From Benincasa hispida (Eukaryota > Streptophyta > Magnoliopsida > Cucurbitales > Cucurbitaceae), in the NCBI RefSeq assembly GCF_009727055.1, contig NC_052354.1, positions 52,190,860 to 52,254,859 on the forward strand: a DNA stretch of 64,000 nucleotides, in the 5' to 3' direction. The notes below the pieces were generated by a model that did no database searches, was not told where the DNA came from, and saw nothing but the letters and a program-made list of their open reading frames with translations. The translations under genes were made by a program, and so were the position numbers. The stretch's first letter is position 1; each line of letters opens with the position of its first letter. Shown in pieces: positions 22,812 to 34,347 of this stretch.

Positions 22812-23629
22812 GGATCGCGGGGAAGTTTGGTACACAATCAGTGGAGACACAGACTTCGACCAGATGGAAGCATGTTTTGTGTTATAAGTGTTATAATATA
22901 GCATGATGAAATTACAATAAAGTATGTGCATGCATCATGAAATATAAGAGTTATATTTGTGTATGCAGTAAGCATCTTTATATTAAAAGCGTTATAGTAT
23001 AAGGGTGAATGGAAGCATGTTTTTCTTGGTTCGTTGCTTGTTTGTATAAAAGTTATATAAAAAGGTAGCAATGAATGAACAATGCATGAAGCATGACAGT
23101 TAAGCTGTTTAAAAGCGTTATGAATGCCTTGGATGTGTTAGCTTTGCATTGTGGTTGTTTTTGGTTGTTTATGTTATAAGCATTATAATAGAAATTAGAA
23201 CTAAAATCAATAAGAAAAAGTTGCATGCAGACTTAGGGTGAACTCATGTTTTAAAAGGGTTTTAAAATTGGATTGATATAGACCTAAGTTCGAAGGTTCT
23301 AATAGGATGAGTAACCTAGTTTAATCTTTTCAAATCGGTTTAATAGGATTAAATTGATTGGCATAAAAGATTAAAATCTTATCAAATCTATCTATAAGAG
23401 ACCTTTTGTCTAAGGCAGGTTTTGTCTAGGCTGGGGTTCTTAAGCTGACGGAAACGGAACACCCCTACCTGGGAACCTACCTGGAAAGGTGAACTAGATA
23501 GATTTTCTACAAGCATGCGACAGATCAAAGACTCTGTAGTTTAATGGATGATGATCAAAAGTTGTTTAACTATCTAAGGTAAAAATTACTCTTGGGAAAA
23601 CCTAAAAAGTAACTTAGTTAAAATTCTTA

Positions 23630-23667
<38 letters not shown>

Positions 23668-24420
23668 AAACTAAACCCTAGGTTATAAAATACTCAGTGG
23701 GAGGAAGAGATGTATATGATATGTCAATGATTCCACTCACGTTTCTCCCTGAATGTTCACGCCATGAGATTCATACTTGGCCTCGGGTGCCCTGGGAGCA
23801 TCCCCCTTCGGATGGTGTTTGCATGAGTCAAGGTGGACGGAGAGAATGTTTATAGTAAGTGGATGAAGGGTGTGTGTCAACACGTCCTACGGTCTCTGTC
23901 ATTGGTTCACATCATGAGATCATTCTGTACTCCCTCGTGGTGCCCTAGGAGCGTCCACCTTCGAATGGGTTTTGTGCAATTATTTAAGATCAAGGTGAAC
24001 TCCAGAAATGGATAGGGTCGCTTTAGGTTTTGCCTCAATTAGGTTTTTTTCCCTTCGGATTGGCTACTTGGGGTGGATCACTAAGGCCTAAAATGGCGAG
24101 TCACACTTATAGAAGATTGTTAAGTAAGTTAATGATCTCTTGACCAAATCAATGCTGGTTAGTTGTTATTGGAGCAAGAATTGTTCTAGAATAGACTAGT
24201 TGAGAATTTCTCAATTCAGTGGAGGGATAATTGACCTCCCTTCGGCAACTTTTGTCCTAAACCTTTGAAGTGTCATTGCAAAACTAGATGTCACATGGAG
24301 TTCATGTTAGTTTTGTTAAATCTTATTGGATGTTATTTGTTTTTCAATGGGTCTTTGCTTAAAACCAAATGTAGGTTAATGTCTTTTTGTTTTCAAAAAC
24401 GTGTTTTTATTTCTGTATAA
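22812..24420 (+). other. Copia unit 2 leader, second part
   Basis: Non-coding continuation of the unit 2 leader after the TR-GAG insertion. GGATCGCGGGGAAGTTTGG corresponds to 8350-8370 of unit 1. After about 22865 it jumps to sequence matching 8610 onward, so about 200 bases are missing compared with unit 1. A run of about 30 T lies at 23633-23663. 23700-24010 matches 9420-9740. Confidence 0.7.
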
Positions 24421-24905
24421 AGCCTTTAATTTGACCAATTACATACAGTGGAAAGTCTTGTAAAATGTGTTTTGTGGTAAACGACCTCGAATTTGTCATG
24501 GTTAAGGAGTATCCTCAAGTCCCGACTCTTAATGCATCGCGAAGTGTTCGTAGTGTATATGAGGTGTGGATGAAGGCTAATTCATTGGCCGGACTTCACA
24601 TATTGGCTAGCATACCTGATGTTTTGGCAACCAGGGTTGAGAACATGGTCATTATACGTGAGATCATGGACTCGTTGCAATATTTATTTGAAGTCAGTTC
24701 TTACTTTTGGAGCACAAAGAGATGGATGACAAAACCAGTAGTGTCAGTTCCCAAGTTAATTTCCTGGAAGAGGAAGAAAGTGTTGCTAACTTTGTTGAAG
24801 TTTATAGAAGAGAAGTGTTCTCTGACATGGAACTTGGAGCTTATTTAGATGCTGATGCCGATCCCACTACTCTTCAAAAGAGGAGGATGTCTAAAGACAA
24901 TAAAT
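24421..24905 (+). pseudogene. Copia gag, unit 2
   Basis: 24465-24848 reads Gag beginning CFVVNDLEFVMVKEYPQ and continuing through VWMKANSLAGLHILASIPDVLATRVENM. The frame shifts near 24695, where the overlapping frame 24707-24907 takes up EHKEMDDKTSS and PTTLQKRRMSK. As in unit 1, no zinc knuckle is seen. Partner of the unit 1 Gag at 10031-10620. Confidence 0.75.
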
Positions 24906-25297
24906 GATTTATTGGTCTTGGAGATGTGTTTGGAAGAGAATGAGGATTCTGCTGAATCCTTGATTCGAGTGCTACCAATCATGTCAGTTTCTCTTACCAA
25001 AGATTTAGTTCTTGGCAAACGTTGCCACAGGGAGAGATGACTCTATGAGTAGGTACTGATGAGGTTGTTTCAGCTATTGCTGTAGGCAGGTTGAAGTTAT
25101 TTTTAGACAAGAAACGTTATCTGTTACTAGATAATGTTTTCATAATTCCTCATATCAAGAGAAACTTAATCTCGGTTTCTTGTCTCATTGAACAATGTTA
25201 TACTGTCTCTTTTTCTGAGAATAAAGTGTTTATTTTTAAGAATAGAATGGAAATTGGTTTTGGTTCAATGGAAAGTAACTTATATGTACTAAGGCCA
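24906..25297 (+). pseudogene. Copia protease, unit 2, cut by LTR element
   Basis: Around 24955 the protease box reads ILDSSATNH after correction for a shifted frame, so the D-S-G triad has become D-S-S. 25091-25300 gives the GAGpre-integrase entry (NVFIIPHIKRNLISVSCL, NKVFIFKNRMEIGF, SNLYVLRP). The reading stops where the next LTR element begins at 25298 and resumes at about 28249. Confidence 0.75.
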
Positions 25298-27253
25298 TGA
25301 TGACAGGAAGAAATGCACGTCATTATAGTCCTTTTATTTAGAATTATGAGGGCTGTTAAGTAGAATATGCGGCGAATATGTTAGGAATATATGAGAAAAT
25401 GAGTTTGCGTCGATCGGCATTTAGAATCTCGGCTAACCCACTATTATGCGTTATTATGTGTTCAATTGTCTATCTTTGTAGCTAACATAGGAAGCGGCCG
25501 TATATGCGAAAGCCATGCTATCGCAAAGACAACCGCATGCAGAGAATCTCTCCATCGTAGAGGCGAACGCATACGTTCGACGCATGGATGTTGCGTCCAT
25601 CAACCGCATGCGTCCATCGCACAGAAGTTGCGGCTATCAAGCGAATGCAGTCATCTCAGAGAAGTTGCGGCCATAGAGAGAATGCGGTCATGGCAAAGAG
25701 ATTGCGGCTACATAATGATGACCATAATAGAAGGGTGACTGCAAGGTTGGTGGAATGCAACATGAACGCATACCTCGGGAGTATCAAAAGATGATGTTGA
25801 CATTTTACCTACCACACCGTTAGCAACAGAGATTCAGAAAATGACCGCCGCGAGTGTCAAATTCAAAGAAGGTCCATTAATGCTGTTGGCGATCAAGCTC
25901 TATAAATAGAAGCCGATGAGTAGAATTTCAGATCATCTAAGGTTTTTCGCCTGAGGCTCCCCACCTTAGGGCGGATCCTTGTGATCCAGACCAAAGCGTG
26001 AGAAGATAGTTTGAGACTTCTTCATCTCCTTCATCTATTCCGAGTGACGACTGGAGCCTTCGCCGGAGTTAGAGCTCGAGAAAGTCAGCTCCACCGCCCA
26101 TCCATGGCACCACCGACAGCCTTAACATATATCTGCTAGAAGCAAGACATTGCTTCCAACTGGTTCTTCCATTTCTCTTCTTTCCTTGTATTGTATTACA
26201 TTTTGGATTAAGGAATTAATACATTTTGTGATCAATGCATTTCTATCTTTCCTTCGATTCCATCTCCATCTTCATTTACTTAGCATCCTTAACTTTCATT
26301 GCATCACTGAGTAAAATTGCTAGAGTATCGCTACTTAATCATGTGGATTAGGGATATAAAGCATGCAAATCATGGGGAGGTGTGCGTTGTGTGAGTGTTG
26401 TGAGAAAACCTTATTTGCTTAGTGTGAAGCTGAAGCAACGCTTGTCTATAGGCGGACACAATGCTTGTCTATGAGTAAAATCAGCAACAACTAATTGCCT
26501 GGGAGGGTAAGTAGTTGATCACATTAAGCAATGTAAGCAAGTATTCACTAGGAACAGGAATAATCTTACATCACCAGACTCATGTGATTACCTTGTCTCA
26601 TGTATGCATCCATCACCGCTTTAGAGCTACTCGAGAGAGAGTCTAAAGAAAGAACCTAAGACTTGAGAGCACTAGGTTAGAATCGAGACTCGAGAGAGCT
26701 AAATTAAGATCGCATAAGCAAGAATGGAGACTTAGGAATAAGTTCCGTTTGCTATTACACATCATGTGCATCTGCGTCGGGTGTGTATAGCATGATCGCA
26801 TAGGTTTGCATTGGCTGAGGTTACCCTTGCGGTCGAGCTTAGGGTTACGATGAAGACATCCTCACCATTTTATCTATTTTTCCATGCATTTTACTATGCG
26901 TCAATAGTTGCCGTGTCTCTACCTCTCATTCACACTTCCACTGCTTAATCTGTTAGTTAGAAGTAGTGCTTAGCTTATCACCCCTGTCATTCTTTTATTC
27001 ATCCGTCGTAAACACATCACCGCATACCCGTTAGCTACAAGTCCCTAAGTTCGACCTCGGATCACCCGAGAAACTTGCGTTCTTGTTATACTTGGCGAGA
27101 GCGTAAGAAAACTTGTGGTAGGAACACACGGTCATTGCATAAAAGATCAACACATACATTTCATTCCAACGCATGACTACCGACACATGAGAACAAACAC
27201 ATGACTTAAGACATGCATCATGCATAATTGCGTTCTCCAAATTTCCGTCATCA
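25298..27253 (+). mobile_element. 5' LTR of collapsed element
   Basis: Runs from TGATGACAGG to CGTCATCA (1956 bp). A TATA box (TATAAATAGA, 25901-25910) is clear. The terminal arms TGATGAC and GTCATTA (25298-25304, 25319-25325) mirror the hairpin of the TR-GAG LTR. Short frames at 25466-25794 are GC-rich and repetitive and not supported as genes. Confidence 0.82.
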
Positions 27254-27259
27254 AGTTTT

Positions 27260-27278
27260 TGGCACCGTTGCTAGGGAC
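27260..27278 (+). promoter_or_regulatory. Primer-binding site, tRNA-Asp type
   Basis: TGGCACCGTTGCTAGGGAC matches the plant tRNA-Asp complement with four differences, all transitions. It starts six bases after the LTR end, the same spacing as at 17448. Confidence 0.75.
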
Positions 27279-27786
27279 TTGGCAGCTAATTGTTTATTAA
27301 GTTTTGTGTTTTTGCAGGCAGCCTTTTTGCCTTGGGAAGTATTATAGCTTGTGCGACCAAGTTGCAAATAATATTGAAGCAGGCAATGCACCGAAAGCTA
27401 GTATTGACCCCAAGATAGATGGGCAATCAGTCGCATGAGCTGAAGGTAATTCTAAGCACATAGTGGCCAACATGCACCCAACAATTGCTGGAAGTTTTAA
27501 TGGTCAGTGCGAGCCTCTTGATCTAAGCAGTTGAGAAACAATCTCCTGCATAGAAGACTCCTTGCGGTGACAACACTCCAATTTCTCCAGGGATGTCTTC
27601 TACTCTATCTTTACTTTGCTTTTCTAGTTAGTTTATTTTTCTTGTTATTTTGGATATGCGGCTGCTTCCTTGGTTGTGGTGTGTTTGCTCCTTGTAGGTG
27701 CGACAATATTTCTCCTTGGTGCGCAGTACAACGGAAGAATTCCCTCCATCCTTCAACGCATGGTTTCGATCGCATGAAGTCTAAAG
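27279..27786 (+). other. Internal remnant of collapsed element
   Basis: About 500 bases between primer site and truncated LTR. 27330-27530 may be the start of a Gag-like leader, but frames are short and full of stops. The frame 27531-27848 (hydrophobic, with LYLYFAFLVSLFFLLFW) overlaps the LTR fragment and is not a convincing gene. Confidence 0.5.
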
Positions 27787-28248
27787 CATGGTCGCATAGG
27801 TTTGCATTGGCTGAGGTTACCCTTGCGGTCGAGCTTAGGGTTGCGTGAAGACATCCTCACCATTTTATCTATTTTTCCATGCATTTTACTATGCGTCAAT
27901 AGTTGTCGTATCTCTACCTCTCATTCACACTTCCACCGCTTAATCTGTTAGTTAGGAGTAGTGCTTAGCTTATCACCCCCGTCATTCTTTTATTCGTCCA
28001 TCGCAAACATATCACTGCATACCCATTAGCTACAAGTCCCTGAGTTCGACCTCGGATAAGCCTAGAAACTTGCGTTCTCGTTATACTTGGCGAGAGTGCA
28101 AGAAAACTTATGGCAGGAATGCATGGTCATTGCATAAAAGATCAACACATATATTTCATTCCAATGCATGACCACCGATGCATGAGAACAAACGCATAAC
28201 TTAAGATATGCATCGTGCATAACTGCGTTCTCCAAATTTCCATCATCA
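27787..28248 (+). mobile_element. Truncated 3' LTR of collapsed element
   Basis: Matches 26791-27253 of the 5' LTR nearly base for base (GCATAGGTTTGCATTGGCTG through CATCATCA). The first 1.5 kb of the LTR is absent. Confidence 0.85.
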
Positions 28249-29460
28249 AGCTGTTAGTCATAAAAACCTTGTTTAATACTGAAATGTTCAGTACGACAAC
28301 AACAGCTAAAAGACCAAATGTTTCTCCCCAAGAAAATGTCCATCTTTGACATCTAAGGTTAGGTCACATCAACCTCAATAGGATTGAGCAGTTGATGAAA
28401 TGTGGACTTCTAAAGGGTTTCGAAGAAAACTACTTGCCGGTGTATGTATCATGCCTCAAAAGCAAGATGACCAAACGACCTTTTATTGGGAAAGGTTACA
28501 GATCCAAGGAAGCCTTAGAGCTTGTACATTCTGACTTCCGTGGTTCGATGAATGTTAGAGCTCGAAGTAGGCATGGATATTTCATCTCTTTCATAGATGA
28601 TTATTCAAGGTATGGATATCTCTACCTAATGCAACGTAAGTCTGAAGCCCTTGACAAGTTTAAGGAGTATAAGGCTGAAGTTGAAAACTTGTTAGGTAAG
28701 AAGATAAAAACACTATGATCTGATTATGGTGGAGAGTACATGGACCTCCAATTCAAGAACTATATGATACAACATGGGATTGCGTCCCAACTTTCGGCCT
28801 TAGGTACACCTCAGCAGAATGGTGTATCAAAAAGGAGAAACAGAACCTTGTTGGACATGGTTCGGTCTATGATGAGTTATGCTCATCTTCCAGACTCGTT
28901 TTGGGGTTTTGCAATGGAGACTACATGTGACATTCTAAACAACGTTCCCTCGAAAAGTGTTTCTGAAACACCTTTTGAGTTGTGGAGGGGACGTAAAGGT
29001 AGTTTACACCACTTTAGGATTTGGTGGTGTCCAGCACATGTTCTTGTAACTAACCCAAAAAATTTGGAACTGCATTCGAAAGTTTGCCTCTTTGTAGGCT
29101 ACCTCAGGGAAACGAGGGATGGATACTTCTATGATTCGAGTGAGAACAAAGTGTTTATTTCTACAAATGCTATCTTCTTGGAAGAAGATCACATAAGGGA
29201 TCATAAGCCATAAAGTAAACTTGTTTTACGTGAGATTTCTAGTGAGACTGAGACTATTGAAGGTTCAACAAGAGTTGTTGAATAGACTGACAGATCAACA
29301 AGATTTTTTGAGGTTGATGCATCTAGTCAACCAGCTAAAGAGTTGAGACTGCCTCGATGTAGTGGGAGGGTTATGAACCCATCAGATCACTACATGGGTT
29401 TGACTGAAGCCCAAAACGTCATTTCTAATGTTGAAGTCGAGGATCCATTGTCTTTTAAGA
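28249..29460 (+). pseudogene. Copia integrase, unit 2
   Basis: 28392-28718 has the zinc-binding tail and first catalytic aspartate (VHSDFRGSM). A TGA at 28717-28719 replaces the codon before S-D in the second catalytic motif. 28740-29213 continues (LSALGTPQQNG), but the catalytic glutamate is lysine: NGVSKRRN in place of NGVSERRN. The C-terminal part reads KVCLFVGYLRETRDGYFYD. The linker to RT (SGRVMNPSDHYMGL) follows near 29360-29400 across stops. Unit 1 lost the first aspartate and this copy lost the glutamate, so the two units decayed independently. Confidence 0.83.
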
Positions 29461-30450
29461 AAGAAATGGAGGATGTTGACAAGGATGAATGGATTAGAGC
29501 CATGAACTAGGAAATGGAGTCCATGTACTTTAATAATGCCTGAGAGCTTGTGGATCCGCCTGATGGTGTAAGACCTATAGGGTGTAAGTGGATCTATAAG
29601 CGAAAGCGAGGCGTAGATGGAAAGGTGCAAACCTTTAAAGCTAGACTCGTGACAAAGGGTTATACCTAGGTTAAGGAAGTTGACTAAGAGGAAACTTTCT
29701 TACCTGTTGTCATGCTCAAGTATATCAGGATACTTCTGTCTATAGCCACATTTTATGATTATGAGATATGGCAAATGGATGTCAAGACTGCCTTTCTTAA
29801 TAGTAATCTTGAGGGGACCATCTACATGGCTCAACATGAGGGGTTCGTAGTTCCAGATCAAGAGCAAAGAATTTGCAGACTTAATAGGTCCATTTATGAG
29901 CTGAAATAAGCATCTTGATCGTGGAACATTAGATTAGACAGTGTGGTCAAATCATTTGGCTTTGATCAGAAGGTTGATGAGCGTTGTGTTTACAAGAAGA
30001 TCATCAACAGCTCAGTAGCTCTTCTAGTACTGTATGTGGATGATATCCTACTCATTGAGAATGATGTAGGGTTTCTGACTGACATTAAAATGTGGCTAGT
30101 TGCCCAGTTACAAATGAAAGATTTGGGTGAGGCACAGTATGTTCTAAAGATCTAGATCATTCGACATCGTAAGAACAAGAGGTTAGCCTTGTCTCAAGCA
30201 TCATACATCGATCAAATGTTGATCAGGTACAAGATGCAGGATTCCAAGAGGGATATATTACCCTTCAGGCATGGAATCATTTTGTCTAAGGATCAATGTC
30301 CTAAGACACCTCAAAAGGTCGAGGAGATGAGACAAATTCCCTATACTTCAGCTGTTGGAAGCTTAATGTATGCAGTGTTGTGTACCAGACCCGACATTTG
30401 CTATGCAGTAGGGATTGTCAGTCGTTATCAGTCCAAATTCAGGATTTGAT
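29461..30450 (+). pseudogene. Copia reverse transcriptase, unit 2
   Basis: Frames 29712-29909, 29943-30155 and 30189-30449 together cover RT. They read YDYEIWQMDVKTAFLNSN, LNRSIYELK, the intact catalytic box LYVDDILLIENDVG, QLQMKDLGEAQYVL and SAVGSLMYAVLCTRPDICYAVG. Several stops interrupt it (for example at about 29907 and 30153). It extends past the point where the unit 1 RT is cut, and so shows what unit 1 has lost. Confidence 0.87.
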
Positions 30451-31076
30451 CATTTGACAGTGGTCAAAATGATCCTTTAGTATCTTGGGAGAACAATGGA
30501 CTACATGCTCGTGTATGGAGATAAAGATCTGATCCTTACAGGATACATAGACTCTAACTTTCAGACCAATAGAGATTCTCATAAATCGACATCGAGGTCA
30601 GTATTCACTATGAATGGAGGGGCTTAGTGTGGCGAAGCATCAAGCAAGGATGCATTGCAAACTCCAATATGGAAGCCAAATACGTAGCCGCTTGTGAAGC
30701 AGCTAAGAAGACTATTTGGCTGAGGAAATTCCTTACAAATTTGGAAGTTGTTCCAAATATGATTTTGCCAATCACTCTTTATTTTGATAACAGTGGGGCT
30801 ATGAAAAATTCAAAGGAGCCTCGGAGTCATCGTTGAGGCAAGCATATCGAACAAAAATATCATTTGATCAGGGAGATTGTGCATCGCGGTGATGTGATAA
30901 TCACGAAGATCGAGTCGGAGCACAACGTTGCTGATCCATTTACAAAGGATCTCATGGCTAAAGTGTTCGAAGGTCACCTGGAGCGTCTGGGTCTGCGGGG
31001 CAAGTGGGAGATGATATTGGGGTATAGGGTATGCCCTAGTTTATTGTATTTGTCTTTATCTTGTAATGTACATTAG
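30451..31076 (+). pseudogene. Copia RNase H, unit 2
   Basis: 30627-30836 reads SNMEAKYVAACEAAKKTIWL and LYFDNSGAM; 30864-31076 reads GDVIITKIESEHNVADPFTK and ends in GLRGKWEMIL plus a short tail. These are the usual last motifs of copia Pol. Stops at about 30449 and 30836 split the domain. The coding part ends about 30 bases before the polypurine tract. Confidence 0.85.
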
Positions 31077-31090
31077 TCTCCCGAGCATTA

Positions 31091-31105
31091 GGACAAGTGA
31101 GAGAT
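31091..31105 (+). promoter_or_regulatory. Polypurine tract of copia unit 2
   Basis: GGACAAGTGAGAGAT precedes the LTR start TGTTGGG at 31106. Confidence 0.8.
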
Positions 31106-31744
31106 TGTTGGGATTGGTGTCCTAATTCTCTCGGAGTCTCGTAGTTTATAATATATACACATTGTAATGAATAGAATACGAGTTATTTTACCTAGCATTT
31201 ACTCATATCCAATAAATAAAGCTTCATGATTATTGTATGTAAACTTAAGCATGTATATGAGATATACAAGTGGATCATGCCTTAAGTAATATCCTAAATA
31301 GGTCTGTAGTATAAGGATTAAGGAGGGATACCTGATCCTTGTGACACTATGGATACGGCCCGCTTTGTAGAGGTTTGCAAGTGTTGTGAACTACTACAGA
31401 TGGTAGATCTTGACCATTCATATGGAGACATGCGAGTGAAGGTGTCCTATACAAAGAGTTTGTATAAGATTGGACCACGAGATGACTAGTCTCTGTATAT
31501 AACACCGTTGATACTGGAGACTTACATCTCACCTAAACAACCATAGGTGACACGACATCAATCCTGAGTGTTTTGGAAACTCCTGCCTTTGAGGGCGGTC
31601 CTTTGATTAGTATGGGTGAAAGTGGCCAGATTGCCAACTCAACATGCCTACCTTTTTGGGATTTGTCTGATTTGGGAGTTGGAAACTCAGTTACACAAGA
31701 TAGAATTCACTCCTTCCCCGAATTAGGGGTAAGTAGATAGATTG

Positions 31745-34347
31745 TGTACACCCTCTCCCTAGCCTTAGCCCATAAGAACTGGAAGGGAGCGTGAGGATAC
31801 ACCAGTAGTATTCCAAGACAATATTTCAATTTAATGTCCCTCTCTCCCCCTCTCTCCCCCCCCCCCCCTATCTATTAAAGATTTCAAACATGCTTACAAT
31901 ACTCTATCTAACTTTCATACACATAATTCAATTTCCTATATTCTTTAATACATGATCCGAGTCGTGCCCTGAGAATTTACCAAGTTCTGGTGTGTTGGTG
32001 GTTAGTAGACTCTTTCCTGAACGCTCCGCTTTGCTACCTGGGGAGGATATAAGAAAACATTTGGAAGAGTGTGAGCTACTAAGACAGTGAGTGGTTCTTT
32101 TAGAATAATAATCACTTTGCAAAACATATTTTTGGGAAAGCAATCACATAATCATAATTCCAGTATAGTCTATGCATGATCATGTGTACATTCATTCAAT
32201 TATCATCCTCAAGTTCCATGCTATACGTGGCATGCTCATATCATGGATACATTATCAATCACAACTTTTTATGGAAACTTTCCTATAACCCACTTCTCCC
32301 GCCAATGTGCACATCAACAATTCTTTTCCCGCTAGTCATGCTTAGGTACTTGACTATATTTCCCGTCGGTCGTCACCGACTATTATTTCCCGCCGACCGA
32401 GGCCGACTATATTTTCCTGCCAAGCACCTTTTATTAAGCATGCTAACTTATGTAATCTGGGTATAATCTCAGTTCCCATAGCAATTTCACAAACAATATC
32501 ATGGAAACAACATAACATCATAAACATGCATTTGGCACTTACATATGCATTTATCTACATATCAACGCATAAAACTAAGTAAGCACTCACCGTTAGCAAG
32601 TTTTTCCACTAAAATCACCTTTACTTTCCTGAGAATTTCTCCATATCAATAGAAATTCCTCAATTAATATTTGTTATATCAATAAATAATGTCAAACTAG
32701 CCAAAATACTATTATATAATGAAAATACCAGCTTACCCTACTCAATTTTAGCCAAAATCCCAAAATTAGCCTCTTTAGAAGTTATTTGGACCGTGGTAGG
32801 CAGCTGGGCGTTGGGCAGTAGGCAGGGTGGGCGTGCTGTGCACAGAGGATTGGCATGTCTGGGCGTGCGTTGCGCTGGGTGTGTGCTAGGCGTGAGGCAT
32901 CGCACGGGGAAGGCAGCTGCGTTGGACTGGCGCGTGGGATGCGTCGAGCAAGGCGCGTGCGGATAGACGGACGCAATGCTGCGTGCGCGCAGAGTATGGG
33001 CTGGCTGTGCGTCTGGCTGACTCAATACTTCACCAACACAACCTTTGTTTCTTTTGATCTTTAATCAACTTGGCAGCCTAATAACTCAAACATAAATCTC
33101 TAAATATGCTCTCAACACACAATTTAAGTGATGGTATGAATAAATTCCTCCTACCCAACCCCTCTATTTATAGCCATTTCAAACTCACCCCATGATGACC
33201 ACTCAACTCCCATTTGTCTCACTTTGGAGCTACCAACACTCAGCCTACCCAGCCTAGCTTTGAGTTGTTCTCATTTCAGCTTGCCAGCCAAAATCTCCTT
33301 TTTTGCATGAAATCTCCTTCACCCATCTCCTACTTGAGGTGCTAAGACTTCAATTGCAAGAAATCTCCTTTGTCCACCTCCTACTAAAATTTTGTGTGAT
33401 CCTCCTTTTGCCACCTAAATTACTTAAATACTTCACATATTTCTCTACTTAAATTGTTTAAGACTTATGCTCGTATACTATTGGCATCCTCCCTTGAAGT
33501 TCTCCATTAATTAGCCTTACCCTTTATCCTTAACGCATAGCAACTCACCCTTCCTTCATCGAAGTCCCACTTAGCCAACGCATGAGTTGGCCATCACCAA
33601 TGCATAGGGTGGCCGCTCACCCTCAACGCATGGGTTGCTAGGTGTGCTTGCTCAGCCTACTAAGCATGGACGCATGGTGCTGACCATCGATGCATGGTGT
33701 GCTGCCTAAGCGCTTGCGCGCTTGGCCGCATAGGCACTCTCGGCCGTGTGGGCGTGCCTCGCTGCATGGGCGTGCGTTTGGCATAGTGCATCGACGCATG
33801 GCTACTCGATAGACTCGGTAGCGCTTCAACGCATAGGATGACTTGCCCGCTACCCATTTGACGTATAGGCAGGGCGCTCGGCATACACCATCGACGCATG
33901 GACTGCGCGCTTGACATACACCATCGATGCATGGGCTGCGCGCTCAGCATACACCATCGACGCATGGGCTACACGCTTGACACATGACCTATGCACTTGT
34001 CCCTTGACACATGGCTGCGTGCTTGGTGCATGGCCTATGCGCTTGGCTTCAACGCATGGCTTGTGTGCCTAGCATGCTCACTCGACGCATGCTTCCTGCC
34101 CGTGTCTGCATGGCTCATGTATGCCTTTGCGTTGGTTGTATGCAACCCTTAGCCATTTTTCAAGTTTTCTTGCTTCCATCCTCCATGCCTTCTTACGTCC
34201 AACATGTTTTAAGCCCTTCATAGGCGTTTGGACTTTTGGCTACCTTTTTGGATAATTTTTTATGTGTTTCTCCCTTTGCCCCACTATCCTTACTTAGGAT
34301 TTTTTTGATTTAACCTCTCACTTTAGATTTAGTATTAGGGTCTTACA
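31745..34347 (-). mobile_element. Solo gypsy LTR, TSD GATTG
   Basis: A 2.6-kb segment from TGTACACCC to GTCTTACA, absent from LTR 2, flanked by GATTG at 31740-31744 and 34348-34352. Read on the minus strand it begins TGTAAGACCC. Its orientation is set by a TATA box on the minus strand (CTATAAATAG, 33164-33173). A C-rich tract at 31838-31869 and a GC-rich minisatellite (33560-34130) lie inside. No coding domain remains. Frames at 33638-33965 and 34011-34223 come from the minisatellite. Confidence 0.9.
33560..34130. repeat. GC-rich minisatellite with CGACGCATGG core
   Basis: Imperfect units repeat (T/C)GACGCATGG followed by variable text such as GCTGCGCGCTCAGCATACAC; the most regular stretch is 33880-33975, with units of about 36 bp. 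The base composition is far richer in G+C than the surrounding DNA. It sits in the U3 part of the minus-strand solo LTR. Confidence 0.75.

Larger units (their letters stand above)
25298..28248 (+). mobile_element. Collapsed Athila-like element
   Basis: Full 5' LTR (25298-27253), tRNA-Asp-type primer site, about 500 bases of internal DNA, then only the last 462 bases of a 3' LTR (27787-28248). Most of the internal region and the front of the 3' LTR have been lost. It is a relative of the TR-GAG element: both start TGATRACR, both end CATCA, and both have the GCTCGAGAGAGAGTCTAAAG-type block (22127 and 26630). The expected duplication reads GGCCA on the left and AGCTG on the right, which differ by three transitions, so it is degenerate or uncertain. 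It splits the unit 2 pol between protease and integrase. Confidence 0.8.

Noticed and set aside
27531..27848. Hydrophobic membrane protein
   Set aside because: It overlaps the truncated 3' LTR and has no relative; most likely chance frame in a T-rich stretch.
33638..34223. Cysteine/arginine-rich frames in GC-rich DNA
   Set aside because: They come from the CGACGCATGG repeat inside a solo LTR; no start context or conserved domain.
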